A DNA stretch of 64,000 nucleotides from Acephala macrosclerotiorum (GCA_014904845.1 MU119208.1:620001-684000), one strand, 5' to 3'. Positions 36,132 to 48,332 are shown, numbered from the stretch's first letter. Made by a program: numbers and translations. Notes: generated by a model from the sequence alone, not told the origin.

Positions 36132-37462
36132 GGGATGGCGGGGAGAAAGGAGGGAGGGGGGAGAGGATGGGTGGGCTTTGGGAAAGGGTGTCTTGCACGT
36201 GGTATTTTGGGATAGTTGATGGTTGGTGGCAGGAATTGGTGTGAGAAAGGAACGCCCTTCAAGCGCCATACTTCATGCTGGCCGCCAATTCTGCCAGTGT
36301 GCCCTCTCGTAAGATGTCGCCGACCTCGATATCGCATGTTACAACAAGAACGGATCATCGACGAGGAGCTGAAAGTGTGGTCATTACTTGAAGCCTGTAC
36401 ACGACCATACAGTAAGTGCTCGATGTCAAATCTAACTCCCAACTTATTCATTGTCAAGTCGACAGTCGACTAAGGCAAAGGACGTCCTCAATGGTCAGGT
36501 GTACGCAATATTTTCCTTGTAAGCTTGTACAGGAATATAGAAGGAGCTACGGGCAAAAAGACTACGAAAGAGAGAGCAGAAGCACATTCCAGCATCCTAC
36601 CTCCTTTGATCCTCCTGGTTAGTCATCCTTTCAGATCGCATCCTGAGCTTCGATATAAAGGATGTGGCTCCCCAGCGCGTCAAACACAACTCTATACCCT
36701 AGACTACGATTAATGAAGACCTGTAAAGAAGTCTTCCCGAGTAGCAAATGACAGGAAAGAATGCGCTTGATGGAATATTGGGCACTGGCTGTATGTTTCT
36801 GTTGCCAATCGCCGAGTACATCACCGCTTTGCGGCACTAGGAAGGTACACCTCCTTTACAATAGCAGATCTTTGAGAATGGAGAAAAATTGCATCAACTG
36901 TAAGCCAAGCTCCAACCTGTCAAATTCTGGGCGGCCATGCGTTCTTTCGATTTATCGAATATGTTGAGAATAAAGTTATTTCGAGAATGGCCGTCTCAAA
37001 TGCAGCACTTCTCGCGTTCGTAGCCGAGCCAAAAAGGGGTCGGTTCCCATCCTCCTTTGTACCCCCGAGGTCTTGGCAGGAAGACTGTACCTGCTGTTAT
37101 CCCACGGACCTGCATCATTTCATGAGCTCGAAGGCATGCAAGCGAGACTGACCAGCATGCCAAGGAAAAAAGAAGCTCTACACCTTCCTTTTTGAGCATC
37201 TCTGCATGTCACGTGCACGCCCTTCAATGAACCCCCTCATGTCCTCGCTTTGCGCCCTTGAACACCACCAGATGCGAGACCACAAATCATAATCCGAATC
37301 CTGACTATTGGAATGGAATGTGGCCTCGAGACGAAGTCTATAAGTATATCTCCTGTCCTCCCTTTTGGTTCTCCATTGTCGGTCACCGTCACGTCGAACG
37401 AAGTAGAAGTACATACTTCCATCAAGAAGTTCTTCAAATTACTTTCTTCGAGTATACTCACA
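36132..37462. other. Intergenic, no gene seen
   Basis: 1.3 kb between two plus-strand genes. Short frames on both strands without splice or domain support. Confidence 0.45.
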
Positions 37463-38310
37463 ATGGCCTCTGCTGATCCCATCTCAATTGACAAATCCCC
37501 AAAGCCTCAAGTCACGCTTATTCCATGGGATACCGCTTCTCCTGAACATGTCCAGCGATTGGTGCAGCAACGCATTGCTTGCGGCTGGGATCAAGAACAT
37601 GTCGAAAGTTGGAAGGCTCGACACGAAACCGGCAACCTAAATCTACAGTGGATAGTTCGTCCATACACCTTCCCTCACCGTTCACCATCCTAACACACCC
37701 AGGTCCTCTCAGACACCGACCCCGAGAAAGAAATCAAACTACACAAACACACCACTACCTACCCCCTAGAAGCCACCCCCCTCCTCGACTCAGCTCTCTC
37801 CTTCAGAGCAAAACCGCGAACCATCCCCTCACCACAAAGATCTTTCATCCCAGTCGGACATATCTGTCTCGGTACTCCATCCGCTTCATATACAGACACA
37901 GACACCGGATTCGACCCCAATGCTGAAGGCGTGTACGGGATATCTAATTTCTACGTCTCACGTGCTTTGCAAGGAAGTGGATTGGGGACAGCAGCTATGG
38001 ATACGGTTGAGGATATAGCGATTTCGGAGCCGTTGAACGCGAAGATTTTGGCGCTGAATGCTATTAATAAGTTTGATCCCGAGAGGGAGGAGAAGTACAA
38101 GGCGCTGGGGGTGGAGATTCCTCTGGTATGTGATGAGGTTGAAGAGAAGGAAGGGAATGTGCTGACGAGGCGTAGTTTTCTAATCAAGAGTGGTATGAGA
38201 GGAGGGGATATCAAATTTATAAGGAGGAGAAGAAGTTGTTTTCGAAGGTTGACTCGACGGGGAAATCGTGGTATTGGAATGCGGTGTTTTTGAAGAAGGA
38301 AATTTCATAG
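37463..38310 (+). CDS. GNAT-family N-acetyltransferase
   Basis: Exons 37463..37654, 37703..38125, 38176..38310, 249 aa; introns GTTCGT...CCAG and GTATGT...GTAG, both phase 0. The acetyl-CoA loop is QGSGLGTAA within ISNFYVSRALQGSGLG; preceding strands carry VGHICLG, and the closing ...NQEWYERRGYQIYKEE is the usual GNAT end (YxxxGF/Y). An insert with a Pro/Ser-rich loop lies between strands 2 and 4. Substrate unknown; the closest kind are fungal GNATs of unknown role. An in-frame extension upstream exists, but the Met at 37463 follows a typical leader. Confidence 0.88.
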
Positions 38311-39297
38311 ATCATAGATGATGATTCAGAGAAGCCGTCTAAGATTTCTCCACTGGAGATATCTGGAGTTGGCGACTTCATCCAATGTCTGGATGTTTGC
38401 TGGAGTAAAGGACGCGAGCCTGACTGTCTGAGAACACAAGATCTGAAGGTCGTGATTCAGAAGCTCGCCCGGTTCATATAAAGGGAAGTAAGGTGTGGCG
38501 GTGTTTGAGACGAAACTATTAGAGAGTAACGGTAGTTAGAGAGATGTCGTACCTTCCAATTTCCCAAATATAGAATCAACTCTCCTTCGATATTAGCGAC
38601 TCCCCATCCCCAGCAACTTAACCACACCTCCCAAATTCCTTCTAACAATCTCTCTATAATGAAACTCATCACTTCTACATCCTCCATAGGCCTGACAACA
38701 ACTCCCAACCTCCACCCCAAACAAGTCAGTCCACTACTACAAGCTCCCGATAGAGTGGTAAAGCGTCCAATATCGTTTGGCAGCTCATGTTCCATGTCTG
38801 TAGACCGCAGTGTCAAGGTGTACTTCCACACTGCCCCTCGCTACTGCAGCAGGGTCCGAAGGAAGAGCCTAGAGAGGTGACAGTGTTAGGGCAAACGTGT
38901 TTGTGTGGGAGGGAGTGATTGGAGTGGGCATCCAGATTATCTTCTTGAGGGGAGTGGGTGTGAGGTCTCGAGTGTCGTATGTGGGGTCTTACGACGAGGT
39001 CGAAGTTGGAAAGTGGAGTAATAGGAAAAGTGTGTAGAAAAGATACATTTTGGGAACGTATTATGAAGGGTGAAACATCGCTACAGAAAGATAAGATATG
39101 GTGGGATTCTGAGGATTCCTGAAATTTTGTTCAGTGAAGTATTGATCTGACTGAAATATGCACTAAAATGAGATCGAATCTACGAGGTGTATTTCCAATA
39201 TGTTGACTAGGAAAGTTCAGAATACGGTAGATTCCCGGCTGACTGAGCGCAAGGCAGATTCAAAGGCTCGCTCGTAGGCTTTTCTCTTGCAACACAT
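38311..39297. other. Gene-poor stretch
   Basis: About 1 kb. A minus-strand frame (38457..38831) holds a Trp/Gly-rich stretch (LSCWGWGVANIEGELILYLG) that could belong to a small gene, but I see no start, family or splice support that would justify calling it. Confidence 0.35.
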
Positions 39298-39751
39298 TCA
39301 ACAGTGAGTATAATCATCATCGCCGTAGTAATCGTCGTCGCTTTGCAAACCCATTTCATCTCTGAAGATATTGACGCTCGCTCCAGCATGCTCCTGCGCA
39401 ATCCGTAATTCCAATTTCGTTTCACGAGAGATCATCATCCTAGCCCCAGGGTGAGGAAGCATGAACTTGTCAAATACATTCACGGCTTTCACCATTTTCA
39501 TGTCGGGTCGGTACAATACCTTGTGCGCCTCCAGTGCGTAAACGTCATTAGCTGTATCGTCCTCGCGGTGAATCTCCTCAGGATCATACTCTTACCAGAG
39601 CTTAAGCGTCTTGCTAACGTCGATAGGGTCAATCGTTCAATATGCACCATCCTCGGAAAGTGCAGTGCAGCACTCCAAATATCCATACGTAGCTGCTTTA
39701 GAAGCATTCTGAAGCAAGTGAACTGCTATTTGGATCTGATTGAGAACTCAT
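39298..39751 (-). pseudogene. Broken 2EXR-domain gene
   Basis: The ATG at 39751 (MSSQSDPNSS) runs out of frame near 39722. The adjacent frame continues with FTCFRMLLKQLRMDIWSAAL and FPRMVHIE, the opening of the fungal 2EXR domain (F..LP.ELR..IW..AL..PR). That frame is left again near 39620. A third frame gives YDPEEIHREDDTANDVYALE through MMISRETKLELRIAQEHAG to a stop at 39298. No GT-AG pair joins these at plausible intron length. The remnant covers about 150 codons where such proteins usually have 250-400, so the middle is missing as well. Confidence 0.5.
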
Positions 39752-40836
39752 GGCTGCAGACTTCGGATGCCGAGGTATTTTGGAGGGCGTATTCGGATAT
39801 TCGTAGTCGTTGAATGGGTCCCGTCGATGAGGTTTCGTGGTGGTTGAATAGAACTAGGAGTGTTGCCGAGGTTAATGAAAACGTGTAGTTGAGAAAACGC
39901 GCCAAGCCTCACCAGACCCCACTTCGTCTCGAATCTAAAATCTACCAGCAACTTCTCCTTGCACTGCATCGCCAGCACCAGCCGGAATATACCGCTACTG
40001 CAAATATGTATCTGATCTCTTCAGTGCCCCAGCCTCAAAGCCCCGCGCTAAGCAGTGTTCAGCTAGGTCATCAGCGAATTCGAATTAAATGCCGTTGAGG
40101 CACGACAGCAGGCATTTCCTTCAATTCCAAGGTCAGACATCCCAATATCTGACGATGCATCGGGGTTTATATTGTCTACAAACTGTTACAACTCCCCATG
40201 ATACCCAGAAAATGGTATTTTCGAGAAGAAAAATCATCACGATACACGAGATTCTCCGGCAATTCTCGGCACCAACTTCTCAAGCGAAGCTTCTCGCGAG
40301 AACCCTCGATCCTTGTTGTCTCACGAGCCTCAATTGACGCTTTTCCTGGAACAAAAGCCACGGAATCCATCCTCCGCAATCAAAAAAGGGAAAGTAACGT
40401 TTCGTGTGGGTCACTGTTTCCTAGCTTCACAGCTAAACTTGAAATTACAAAGTTCGCCTCATCAAACCGTGGATCCCGAGGCTCTGGATCCAATGAGATT
40501 GAGTTTTAGGTTGGGGTAAGCCAAGCCCCCCGCAAACTCTCAAGTTTAGAGATGGAGAAGAGTCGACTGACATGCTGAGTAGTGCTCAGCTTGCGGATAT
40601 GCTGTGGCCGAGAACCTGGATGGGATAAGTGTCCGTGAGAGTCAAGATTATTATCGGGATTTTGATGAGAGACTTGGGAATATTTAAAGGTCCAAAGGGG
40701 ATCGACAATCTGATATTTTGTCTGTAGAGAACTACTGACGGACTTTGGGTTTGGATACCGAGTCTCAAACTTTCATCTCACCTATTCTCAAATTCTGTCT
40801 CCACTCTCGTCTCTACAAGTCCGTTCCAAGTCCATC
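39752..40836. other. Intergenic, no gene seen
   Basis: 1.1 kb between the 2EXR remnant and the sugar transporter start. No coding pattern; the last 150 bp are a pyrimidine-rich leader. Confidence 0.45.
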
Positions 40837-42754
40837 ATGGAAAGAGACTTGAAAGCAAGTCATGTCGAGGAAAGCGGCAATGGACCCATCGTTCTCCCTC
40901 CTCAAGTTGTCTCCGATGCCGACCTCCTGAAAGCTGGCGCGGATCGTGTCGAAGAAGACAACGTCGCCAACGTCCATCTAGTACCTTCCCCTTTGCTTAC
41001 CTCACAGACCACTCAACTAACATCTCCAGGCCGCCGCACTCGGGCCCAACAAACCTGCAACATGGGGACCCGGACACCGCAAACTCTACATGATGTGTTT
41101 CTTGGTCTATCTCTGTTCCACGATGAATGGATACGATGGAAGTCTGATGGGTTCCATCAACGCGATTGGAGAGTTTCAACGGTACTATAGCCTTTCAGAG
41201 AATGGAGCCGCTTCGACGGGCATTGTGTTTGCCATCTTCCAGGTGGGACAAATGGTTGGAGCGTTGTTCATATGGCTGGCAGATTGGAGGGGAAGAAGAC
41301 TTTCAATCTTTGTCGGTACTTTTGGAGTTTGCGTTGGTAGGTAATGGAATTGAGGTGGGTGTGGTATATGTGCTAATATATTGGATAGGCACAATTATAA
41401 CAAGCACCGCGAAGGATCTGCCTACTTTCATTGGAGGAAGGTTTCTACTTTCGTTCTTTTCGACACTGGCTACTACAGCTGCTCCATTATATCTGATTGA
41501 GATTGCACCTCCTCTATACAGAGGAACCGTCGCTGGATTGTACAATACGCTATAGTAGGTTTCTCTTTCGTGTATCAGGTTCAACCCGAACGATAGCCAT
41601 ACACGACAGACATCGAAAGGGAGATTGAAGCTAACATCACTTAGCTACATGGGCAGCATCTTGGCCACGTTCACAGTATATGGAGCAAATCTTCATCTGA
41701 CGGGAAACATAATCTGGCGTCTCCCTCTTTGGCTGCAGATGGTCTGTCCTGGTTTCGTGGCACTCTTGATATGGTTCTTACCAGAATCACCGCGTTGGCT
41801 AATTGGTACGCGACTCCCCCGTCGAGACTCCACAACAGTTGCTAACCACATAATACAGGCCAGGAACGATTCGAAGAAGCTCGAGCAATCATCGTCAAGT
41901 ATCATGCCAACGGCGACGATGGCCATCCCATTGTTGAACTCGAAATGTCCGAAATGTCCGAGAGTATGCGTGATGGAGGACTCACGACATGGAAATCCAC
42001 ATTCGATATTCGCAACCTCTTCAATAGCCGCTCTCGCAGGTACCGTCTTGCACTCTGCATTGCATTCTCCTGGTTTGGGCAGTTCTCTGGAAATAACATT
42101 GCTTCATACTATCTACCTCTTCTCGTCGAGAACGTCGGCGTTACGGATACCAATACCCAGCTCTTGCTCAACGCCATCTACGCCGTAGCAGGATGGATCT
42201 TCGCTGGCTCTGGTGCACGCTTCCACGACACCTTCGGCAGACGTAAGATGCTCATGGGCTCGGCCTTTGGAATGTCCATTTGCCTTGCCATCGTTGCTGG
42301 TACGGCAGCAGGCTACGTCCACGATCCCTCCAACAAAGCAATGTCCATCGCCTCTATAACATTCATCTACATTTTCGGATGCGTGTTCGCTTTCGCCTTC
42401 ACAAGCATGCAACCTATCTACCCTGGCGAGGTATGTGACAACATCCAACGCGCCAAAGGCATGGGTGTTTTCCAACTCACTGGCGGAGCTGCCGGCTTCT
42501 TGAACACGTTCGTGGCGCCAATTGCGTTGAAGAACATCGGGTACTGGTTTTATGTATTCTTTGTGTTTTGGGATTTGTTTGAGTTTGCGGTTATTTATTT
42601 CTTTTTTGTAGAGACGAAAGGACGCACGTTGGAGGAGTTGGATGAGGTGTTTGATGCGCCGAACCCGAGGAAGGCGTCTACGGCCAAGACGAGGATTAGA
42701 AGGGCCAGGATTCACGATGAGGAGGGGAATGAGAAGGATGTTATTGTGAGGTGA
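40837..42754 (+). CDS. MFS sugar transporter
   Basis: Exons 40837..40980, 41030..41336, 41389..41554, 41645..41805, 41859..42754, 557 aa; four GT-AG introns in phase. A twelve-helix proton symporter of the sugar-porter family. Signatures: MNGYDGSLMGSI in TM1, DWRGRRLSI after TM2, GGRFLLSFF in TM4, PESPRWLIG after TM6, FGRRKMLMGS after TM8 and VETKGRTLEEL after TM12. The N-terminal cytosolic arm is acidic, and the tail is basic (RKASTAKTRIRRARI). It resembles lactose or hexose permeases of filamentous fungi; the exact sugar cannot be told. Stops 317 bp before the 5S rRNA gene. Confidence 0.93.
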
Positions 42755-43074
42755 GAGGCTTGATTATTACGAATTTTAGGGAGAGCTAGAAGATGAGAGA
42801 TGTAATGCAATGAACAAACGAGAGGTACAAGAAGAAACGCTCGCCACCTTTAGGAGACTGTCATCAAGTATTGAGCACGTGGCACTTCATGACTCGAGGT
42901 CCTCTCTCCCTTTGCACGAACACACAACAGCAGATCCCTCACTACCCACCTTCTTCCCTCACCCATACTCCTATCAATCCCACAAACCCTCCTCCCACAT
43001 CCTTTGCGACTCACTCATCCCTCAAGTCTCCATCAGAAAAGCCAATATAGGATTAAATAGTATAATCTACCATC
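42755..43074. other. Spacer before the 5S rRNA gene
   Basis: 320 bp of 3' flank of the sugar transporter; no gene seen. Confidence 0.4.
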
Positions 43075-43193
43075 ACATACGACCATAGACTGAGAAAACC
43101 TGGGCATCCCGTCCGCTCTGCCATACATAAAACTCAGATCGGTAGATTAGTAGTTGAGTGGGTGACCATCAGCGAATCCCTACTGTTGTATGT
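43075..43193 (+). rRNA. 5S ribosomal RNA, dispersed single copy
   Basis: 119 nt. The ends ACATACGAC and GTTGTATGT pair to form the terminal helix. Internal landmarks of fungal 5S are present: GGGCATCCCGTCCGCTCTGCC, then the internal promoter block ATCGGTAGATTAGTAGTTG-x-GTGGGTGACCA-x-CAGCGAATCCC. A run of six T directly after the gene is a Pol III terminator. Single 5S genes scattered among protein genes are typical of Pezizomycotina. A few loop positions differ from the usual sequence, so it could be a variant copy. Confidence 0.92.
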
Positions 43194-43198
43194 TTTTT
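43193..43198 (+). terminator. Pol III terminator of the 5S gene
   Basis: T-run immediately 3' of the 5S terminal helix. Confidence 0.8.
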
Positions 43199-43590
43199 GA
43201 CGTTTTTTTCTTTCTCTTTTTGCTGAATCTTTCCCTGGGTTGGTGACGAGTGGGGATATCGACATCAGCGATCAACGAACAAGAACCTTGGAACATATGG
43301 GAACTCCGCCTGGGTCTGCATACTAACAGGAAAGAGCGGCTGAATGAGGTTCGAAGGCCTGCCTGGGCCATCACGTGCAATAGGATGTTCGAAAAGGGGC
43401 TTCCCATTCCGCTCCACCCCGCCCGCTTCCCACACCCCTGTCACATCTCCACAAAAAGCAAAACGCACACCTCAAAATCATACGAGTATTTCAACTCTAA
43501 AAACCACTCTCACACTCACCAATCTTGCTCTCCCCTCTCTCCTTTTCATCCTCGATCTCATCTTCCCATTTGCTTTCCTAAGCCGCAATC
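43199..43590. other. Spacer and promoter of the OLA1 gene
   Basis: About 390 bp; pyrimidine-rich from 43480 to the start codon. No gene. Confidence 0.4.
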
Positions 43591-45406
43591 ATGCCACCCA
43601 AAAAGGCTTCCGAGGAGGTGAAGAACAACGTCGTGGCCTTCGGACGCGTGAGAAAGAATCTCAAGATGGGATGTGTTGGGTTGCCGAACGTTGGGAAGAG
43701 TAGTCTGTTCAACTTATTGACGGAGAAGAGTAATCCAGCTGAGAATTATCCTTTTTGTACGATTGAGCCGGATGAGGCGAGGTGTGCTGTGCCGGATGCT
43801 AGATATGTGAGCTTTGAGGTTTTTTGAATGTTGGCGTTGCACGTGTTTTATCATTTGAGACTTTCTGACGTTGTTTTTATTTTGAATTTCCGGTAGTTCT
43901 GTTATTGCGGAGTGGTTCCAGGCTAGGAGAAGTTCTCTTCGATCCTTGGCCTTTCATATCACATATGGCAACAATGGAGCAGTCACCCTCCACATCACAC
44001 TAACTAAATCAAACCCAGGACTTCCTCTGTGACCTCTGGAAGCCTCCGAGCATGTACCCCGCCTACCTCCAAGTCACCGACATCGCAGGACTCATCAAAG
44101 GCGCCCACAAAGGCGAAGGACTCGGCAACGCGTTTCTATCCCATATTCAAGCTGTAGATGGGATGTATCACATCGTACGAGCGTTTGATAATGACGAGGT
44201 TTTGCATGTGGATGATAGCATCGATCCTGTTCGAGATTTGAGCAAGTCTTTTTGCTCTTTTGTTCTCCCGATTCTCTCGTGACTTGAGGCGCGAAATAGG
44301 GGTTAATGTGGTGATGGTGGGTGTGTAGATACGATCCAGAGTGAGCTTTGTAAGAAAGACCTGGGTAAGTAATGGAGATGCGAATGTTGCGGAGAGAGAC
44401 ATCTGACTGACGCTGGGCAGATATCCTTGCGAAGACAGTGGTGGCTGAAGAAGCGGTTGTAAGGAAGGCGGGAGGTAAGTTCAAGATGAACCCGTTGTTC
44501 CCGAGCACCGTGGCGAAGATCACCGCTGTAAGCTCAACCCTCGCCATGATACCCGCAGTCAGGAGCTAATTCAGGCAGATGCTTGAAAAGGACCAACCTG
44601 TCCGCGACGGAACTTGGACGAGTGCAGAGATCGAGCTTATCAACGAGAAGGTAACCGACACCTCTCAAGGTCAATCTAAAAACCACTAACAGGAGTTGAG
44701 ATGCAACTCATCACCACCAAGCCAACGATCTATCTCGTCAACCTGACCATGAAGGACTACCTTCGACAAAAGAGCAAATACCTTCCACCCATCGCCAAAT
44801 GGGTGACCGAGCATGGAGGTCTGCCCAGAGACATCATTCCTTTTTCAATCGAATTTGAGGAGAAGGTCAACAAGATGAAAGATGATCCGGCGGCTCTTGA
44901 GGCATTTTACAAAGAGAGCAAAGTCAAGAGTCGCTTGGACAAAATCGTGACGGAAGGCTTCACCAAACTTGGGCTGCAATACTACTTCACAGGTCATTTG
45001 GCCTCCCCATTTCCTAATTGACTGACTGACCCATTTCAGCTGGTGAAAAAGAGATCCGATGTTGGACGATTCAAAAAGGATGTTTGGCACCACAAGCGGC
45101 AGGCGTGATCCACAACGACTTCGAGCGCGGCTTTATCAAGGCCGAGGTAGTGGCATACGCTGACTTTCACTCTTTATGTGAGGGTGGCAAGAGCATGGCC
45201 CCGATCAAGGCTGCTGGAAAATATAGACAGGAAGGAAAGACCTATGTAAGTTCTCAACTTAAAGAAGGAGGGAGATGCAAAGCTGATGTGAAATAGGTTG
45301 TGCAAGACGGAGATATCATCCATTTCCAGTTCAGTGAGTTGTTGCGATTCTGATGCGTGAGGATCATACACTAACCTGCGCGGTAGATGTTGCGCAAAAG
45401 AAATAG
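43591..45406 (+). CDS. OLA1: Obg-like ATPase 1 (YchF/OLA1)
   Basis: Nine exons: 43591..43806, 44019..44241, 44329..44364, 44421..44527, 44579..44650, 44701..44992, 45040..45245, 45297..45333, 45387..45406; 402 aa, the usual OLA1 length. A cytosolic ribosome-associated P-loop NTPase that prefers ATP. Walker A is GLPNVGKSS (30-38); [17 protein letters not shown] is G3/switch; NLT-MKDY stands where the G4-like NxxE normally is; and a C-terminal TGS domain carries [23 protein letters not shown] and [12 protein letters not shown]. The intron 44242-44328 begins GCAAGT (GC-AG); family residues continue only with that donor (RDL-NTIQSEL). One exon is only 36 nt and the last 20 nt. Intron 44651-44700 ends at the AG just before ATGCAA, which keeps phase. 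Confidence 0.93.
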
Positions 45407-45879
45407 ACCACTCCACATTTAGAGTTGGAAGACAGGTGAGTAATGATGATCTGCTCATGATCTAGAATGCATAACTCAAAACCGAAGCTTGATAACTATG
45501 GGCAGCCAGTCTTTCCTTTCGATTGGTTGTCCCTGACCCCTTGAGCCAAAACAAGGTCAATCGCGGTGGGGCGAGTTTCAAAGTTATTAGCTACGTCCGA
45601 AAACATTGAATTCGTTAATTCTGGGACTGAGTGGCCTAGTCTGGACCAGCACTAATACTCTCAATTTTGTCGCACAGTCTGTTTTCTGCTTCTTTGCGAT
45701 ACTTTTTGTTCATCAAATTATATGCAACTCTTGAAGAGCGAGTTTTCGCCTCCCTCAAAGTCCTTTCTTTAGACAATGTTGAGGTCATGCATGCGTGTGT
45801 TTGGGACCGGGTTCCCTAGTCTGCGGGCCTAACGTCATACTAAAACTCTCACAAGCACCACCAAGTTGTTCCTACCTCT

Positions 45880-46433
45880 TCACGAACTTTCGTTTTTGAA
45901 GTTGTGCTGGTGCTCAATCGAGCCTTCCCAGCCCTCTCACTATTCTTTCAAGATATCGTTGCTCAAATCCTTAGCGCAGTCACTTTTGTCCCATGTGGAG
46001 TCGACGTGTTCTACGTATGCTTTACGTTATTCACCAGCCTATAGCCATGGCTTTCATCTCGGTCGCAATGTTTGCGTGCAGCTCCAAGCTGTTTTTTTGA
46101 CTCAATGCTCCTCGCTTGTAGCATCTATCTTAGCGACGATTATACTTGGATATTTGGTACTAGGCGAAGGCGTTCTACTAGACTTGGATGACTTGACCGC
46201 TTATCATCCTCATGACTATTGATACGATTGCATTTCCCATATTCGGGAAAGATAAGATAGTCAAGAAAGAAGTGGATGTAGAGATGGGAGGATACGGGGT
46301 CGTCGAGAGTGGAGATGGAGAAGAGGATGGTCGAAGTGAAGCCACCGCCCTTCATGACTATGATGAGCAGGAAACAGGACTTTTCGATACTTCAAAAGAG
46401 GGAGAATGGGTCACAGATAGCGATGACAAGTAG
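45880..46433 (+). pseudogene. Four-helix membrane-protein family, copy A (frameshifted)
   Basis: Helix pieces occur in order but in different frames: a hydrophobic stretch from 45901 (VVLVLNRAFPALSLFF), MAFISVAMFACSSKLFF from the ATG at 46047, then ILATIILGYLVLGEG, then PLIILMTIDTIAFPIFGKDK, and finally the acidic tail with VDVEMGGYG and a stop at 46433. Stops and shifts fall between them near 46100-46120 and 46195. The same order of motifs is found in copies B and D. Confidence 0.5.
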
Positions 46434-46653
46434 AACAGGGAAATACAACAAGAGCTCTGGGATCATTCGTGGAGGTGAAGTTTGGGACCAGGTCGCTTAG
46501 CCTCGTTGCGGGCTCGCGTCGTCACGTCAGGACTTCACAAACCCGTCACGAACTTCCGTTCTTCTTACTTCTCAGATCTTCAATTCTCAAAATACATCCT
46601 GTTGTATCGATCTTCTCAGGCTTAGTCCCTCATACCTTCATTCAGTCTCGAAA

Positions 46654-47300
46654 ATGGAAACGGAATCTCCTCGCCCGGAAAGACGATCTCGGGATCGTAC
46701 CTCTCCCCCAAAATCTCTCAAACGCATTAAACACACCTGCGCATGGGGTCTCATGCTACTTTGGTCCACTCAATTCGTATTCCACGCAATCATCTACCAC
46801 TCAGGCGGTTTCACCGACGATGCCTACGATTGGATGATTGGGGTGGGTATACCTTCGGCGATAGCCCAATTCGCTGGCTTTATGTGCTCTGGATTCCATT
46901 GCCCGAGATCAAATCGCCATTTGTCGGAGGCATGGGCTTCACAACTGCTGCTTCGGATACTGCGATACTGGGCTATTTAGCAGTGGTTTCTGATTCACCT
47001 ACTCATGATTTCAAGACTTATTGGACATGTTTGAGCTATCCGACGGTTATCATCTTGACTATCTTCACGATTGTTTTTCTGGCTTTTGGTGAGGATGGTA
47101 CCAAGTCAAAAGAAAGAGACATCGAGATGGGAGGATATAATAAGGTGCAGGGTAGCGGGGAGGATGGAGGGGAGGAGGATACAAGCGATGTAACACTGAA
47201 GGAGCCACAGGAGTCAGATGTCACGGAAGTAGCAAAAGAGGAGGAAATAGTGTCCTCTTCGGAGTCATCTAGGCTATTGAAGGATGACGATGAATCTTGA
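46654..47300 (+). pseudogene. Four-helix membrane-protein family, copy B (one frameshift)
   Basis: Best preserved member. The ATG at 46654 opens an Arg/Pro-rich cytosolic start, TM1 (CAWGLMLLWSTQFVFHAIIY), then GGFTDDAYDWM and TM2 (GIPSAIAQFAGFMCS). Near 46885-46890 the frame moves by one. The new frame gives LWIPLPEIKSPFVGGMGF, TM3 (DTAILGYLAVV), DFKTYWTCLSYP, TM4 (TVIILTIFTIVFLAF) and the acidic tail with RDIEMGGYN, to a stop at 47300. No intron of workable size bridges the shift. A sequencing error at one base would also explain it, in which case the gene would be intact at about 215 residues. Confidence 0.55.
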
Positions 47301-47455
47301 GACGAAGTGTCGAGAGATGGATGCCTATCGTGGGTCTCGGCGGGCGCTGTACATGATGCTAAACATGAATTTGCATCGGAACGTTAATGAAGCTTGTTTA
47401 ACAGCCTTTAACTGATACTCATGCACGGGAATTTCGCCTCATAGCATTAATAAAG

Positions 47456-48042
47456 CTAAAGGGACTCGCTATCTTTTCTTTCCCCGAACGCGCTGTCCAT
47501 CCGAGTCAAGCCCCTGCTCAACGTCCCTCTTAAGGCTAGCATCCTTTTCACTACCACTCTGCGCACCTTCTGGGATTGACCACTTTTGTATAAGACGTAT
47601 GAGTCCCATCTTTGAGCCTCGTCTGCTGCTTCGATGTTCCTGTAAATCACGTCCCCGGTATGCTTCAAACAAAGTCTCACCGCTACAATAACCACTCCCA
47701 TCATAGCCATAACTAGGGTCTTCTCGAAGAACACCCGAAAAGTCTTCTCCCACATAAAGACAACGTCTACCACTCCAAGAATGGCACCAATTGCATCTCC
47801 CAAGATCAGGTACGGAAGACCTCTAGGGCTGATCTTTTGGACGCTTTTGGTGAGCCACATTAATCCGCCCGTGAAGGCTGACGAGGCTATGACTACAGGA
47901 ATGATGCGTTCAAAGGCTATCTCAATGTTCGTTTGGTCTTTGACGGGTGCAGGATCGAATGAGTGACACAGGTTGCGAAGATGAAGGCGCAGAGCGCGAA
48001 ATGAGTATGGTAGCTCGTTCGGTCCATGTATTCGACGTTCAT
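47456..48042 (-). pseudogene. Four-helix membrane-protein family, copy C (one frameshift)
   Basis: Opposite strand to its relatives. The ATG at 48042 gives MNVEYMDRTSYHTH and TM1 (FALCAFIFATCV). At about 47957-47967 the frame shifts, continuing with FERIIPVVIASSAFTGGLMW (TM2), LPYLILGDAIGAILGVVDVV (TM3), LVMAMMGVVIVAVRL (TM4) and a basic tail to a stop at 47456. The tail lacks the EMGGY motif of A and B. Membership rests on the shared four-helix order and local likeness of TM2-TM3, so it is less sure than for A, B and D. Confidence 0.45.
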
Positions 48043-48332
48043 TGTGATTTGACGGGTATGGACGGATATGGACTACAAATCTGAAAGTTTGAGATCTTGA
48101 GTATCAATAACTCTAGGGAGTATGTGGTTGGGTGTTGTTCGTTGCAAATGTTGAAGTCATTCGGGAAGGTGAACTCTGGGACCTAGTGGTAGCTTCCTGA
48201 GTGGGTAGACCTAGCCAACACTTCCAAGGTTCGTCACGAAACCCAGTTCTCATCATTTTCCATCCACCAATTCATCTTTTATCATGCTCTAATATCAATC
48301 ATTCCCAAGGAAACTTCCTCGCGACTCTCTAA

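Noticed and set aside
46842..46910. Possible intron in copy B explaining the frame change
   Set aside because: Removing a GTGGGT...CGAG segment would delete TM2, which copy D retains, and the phase does not fit.
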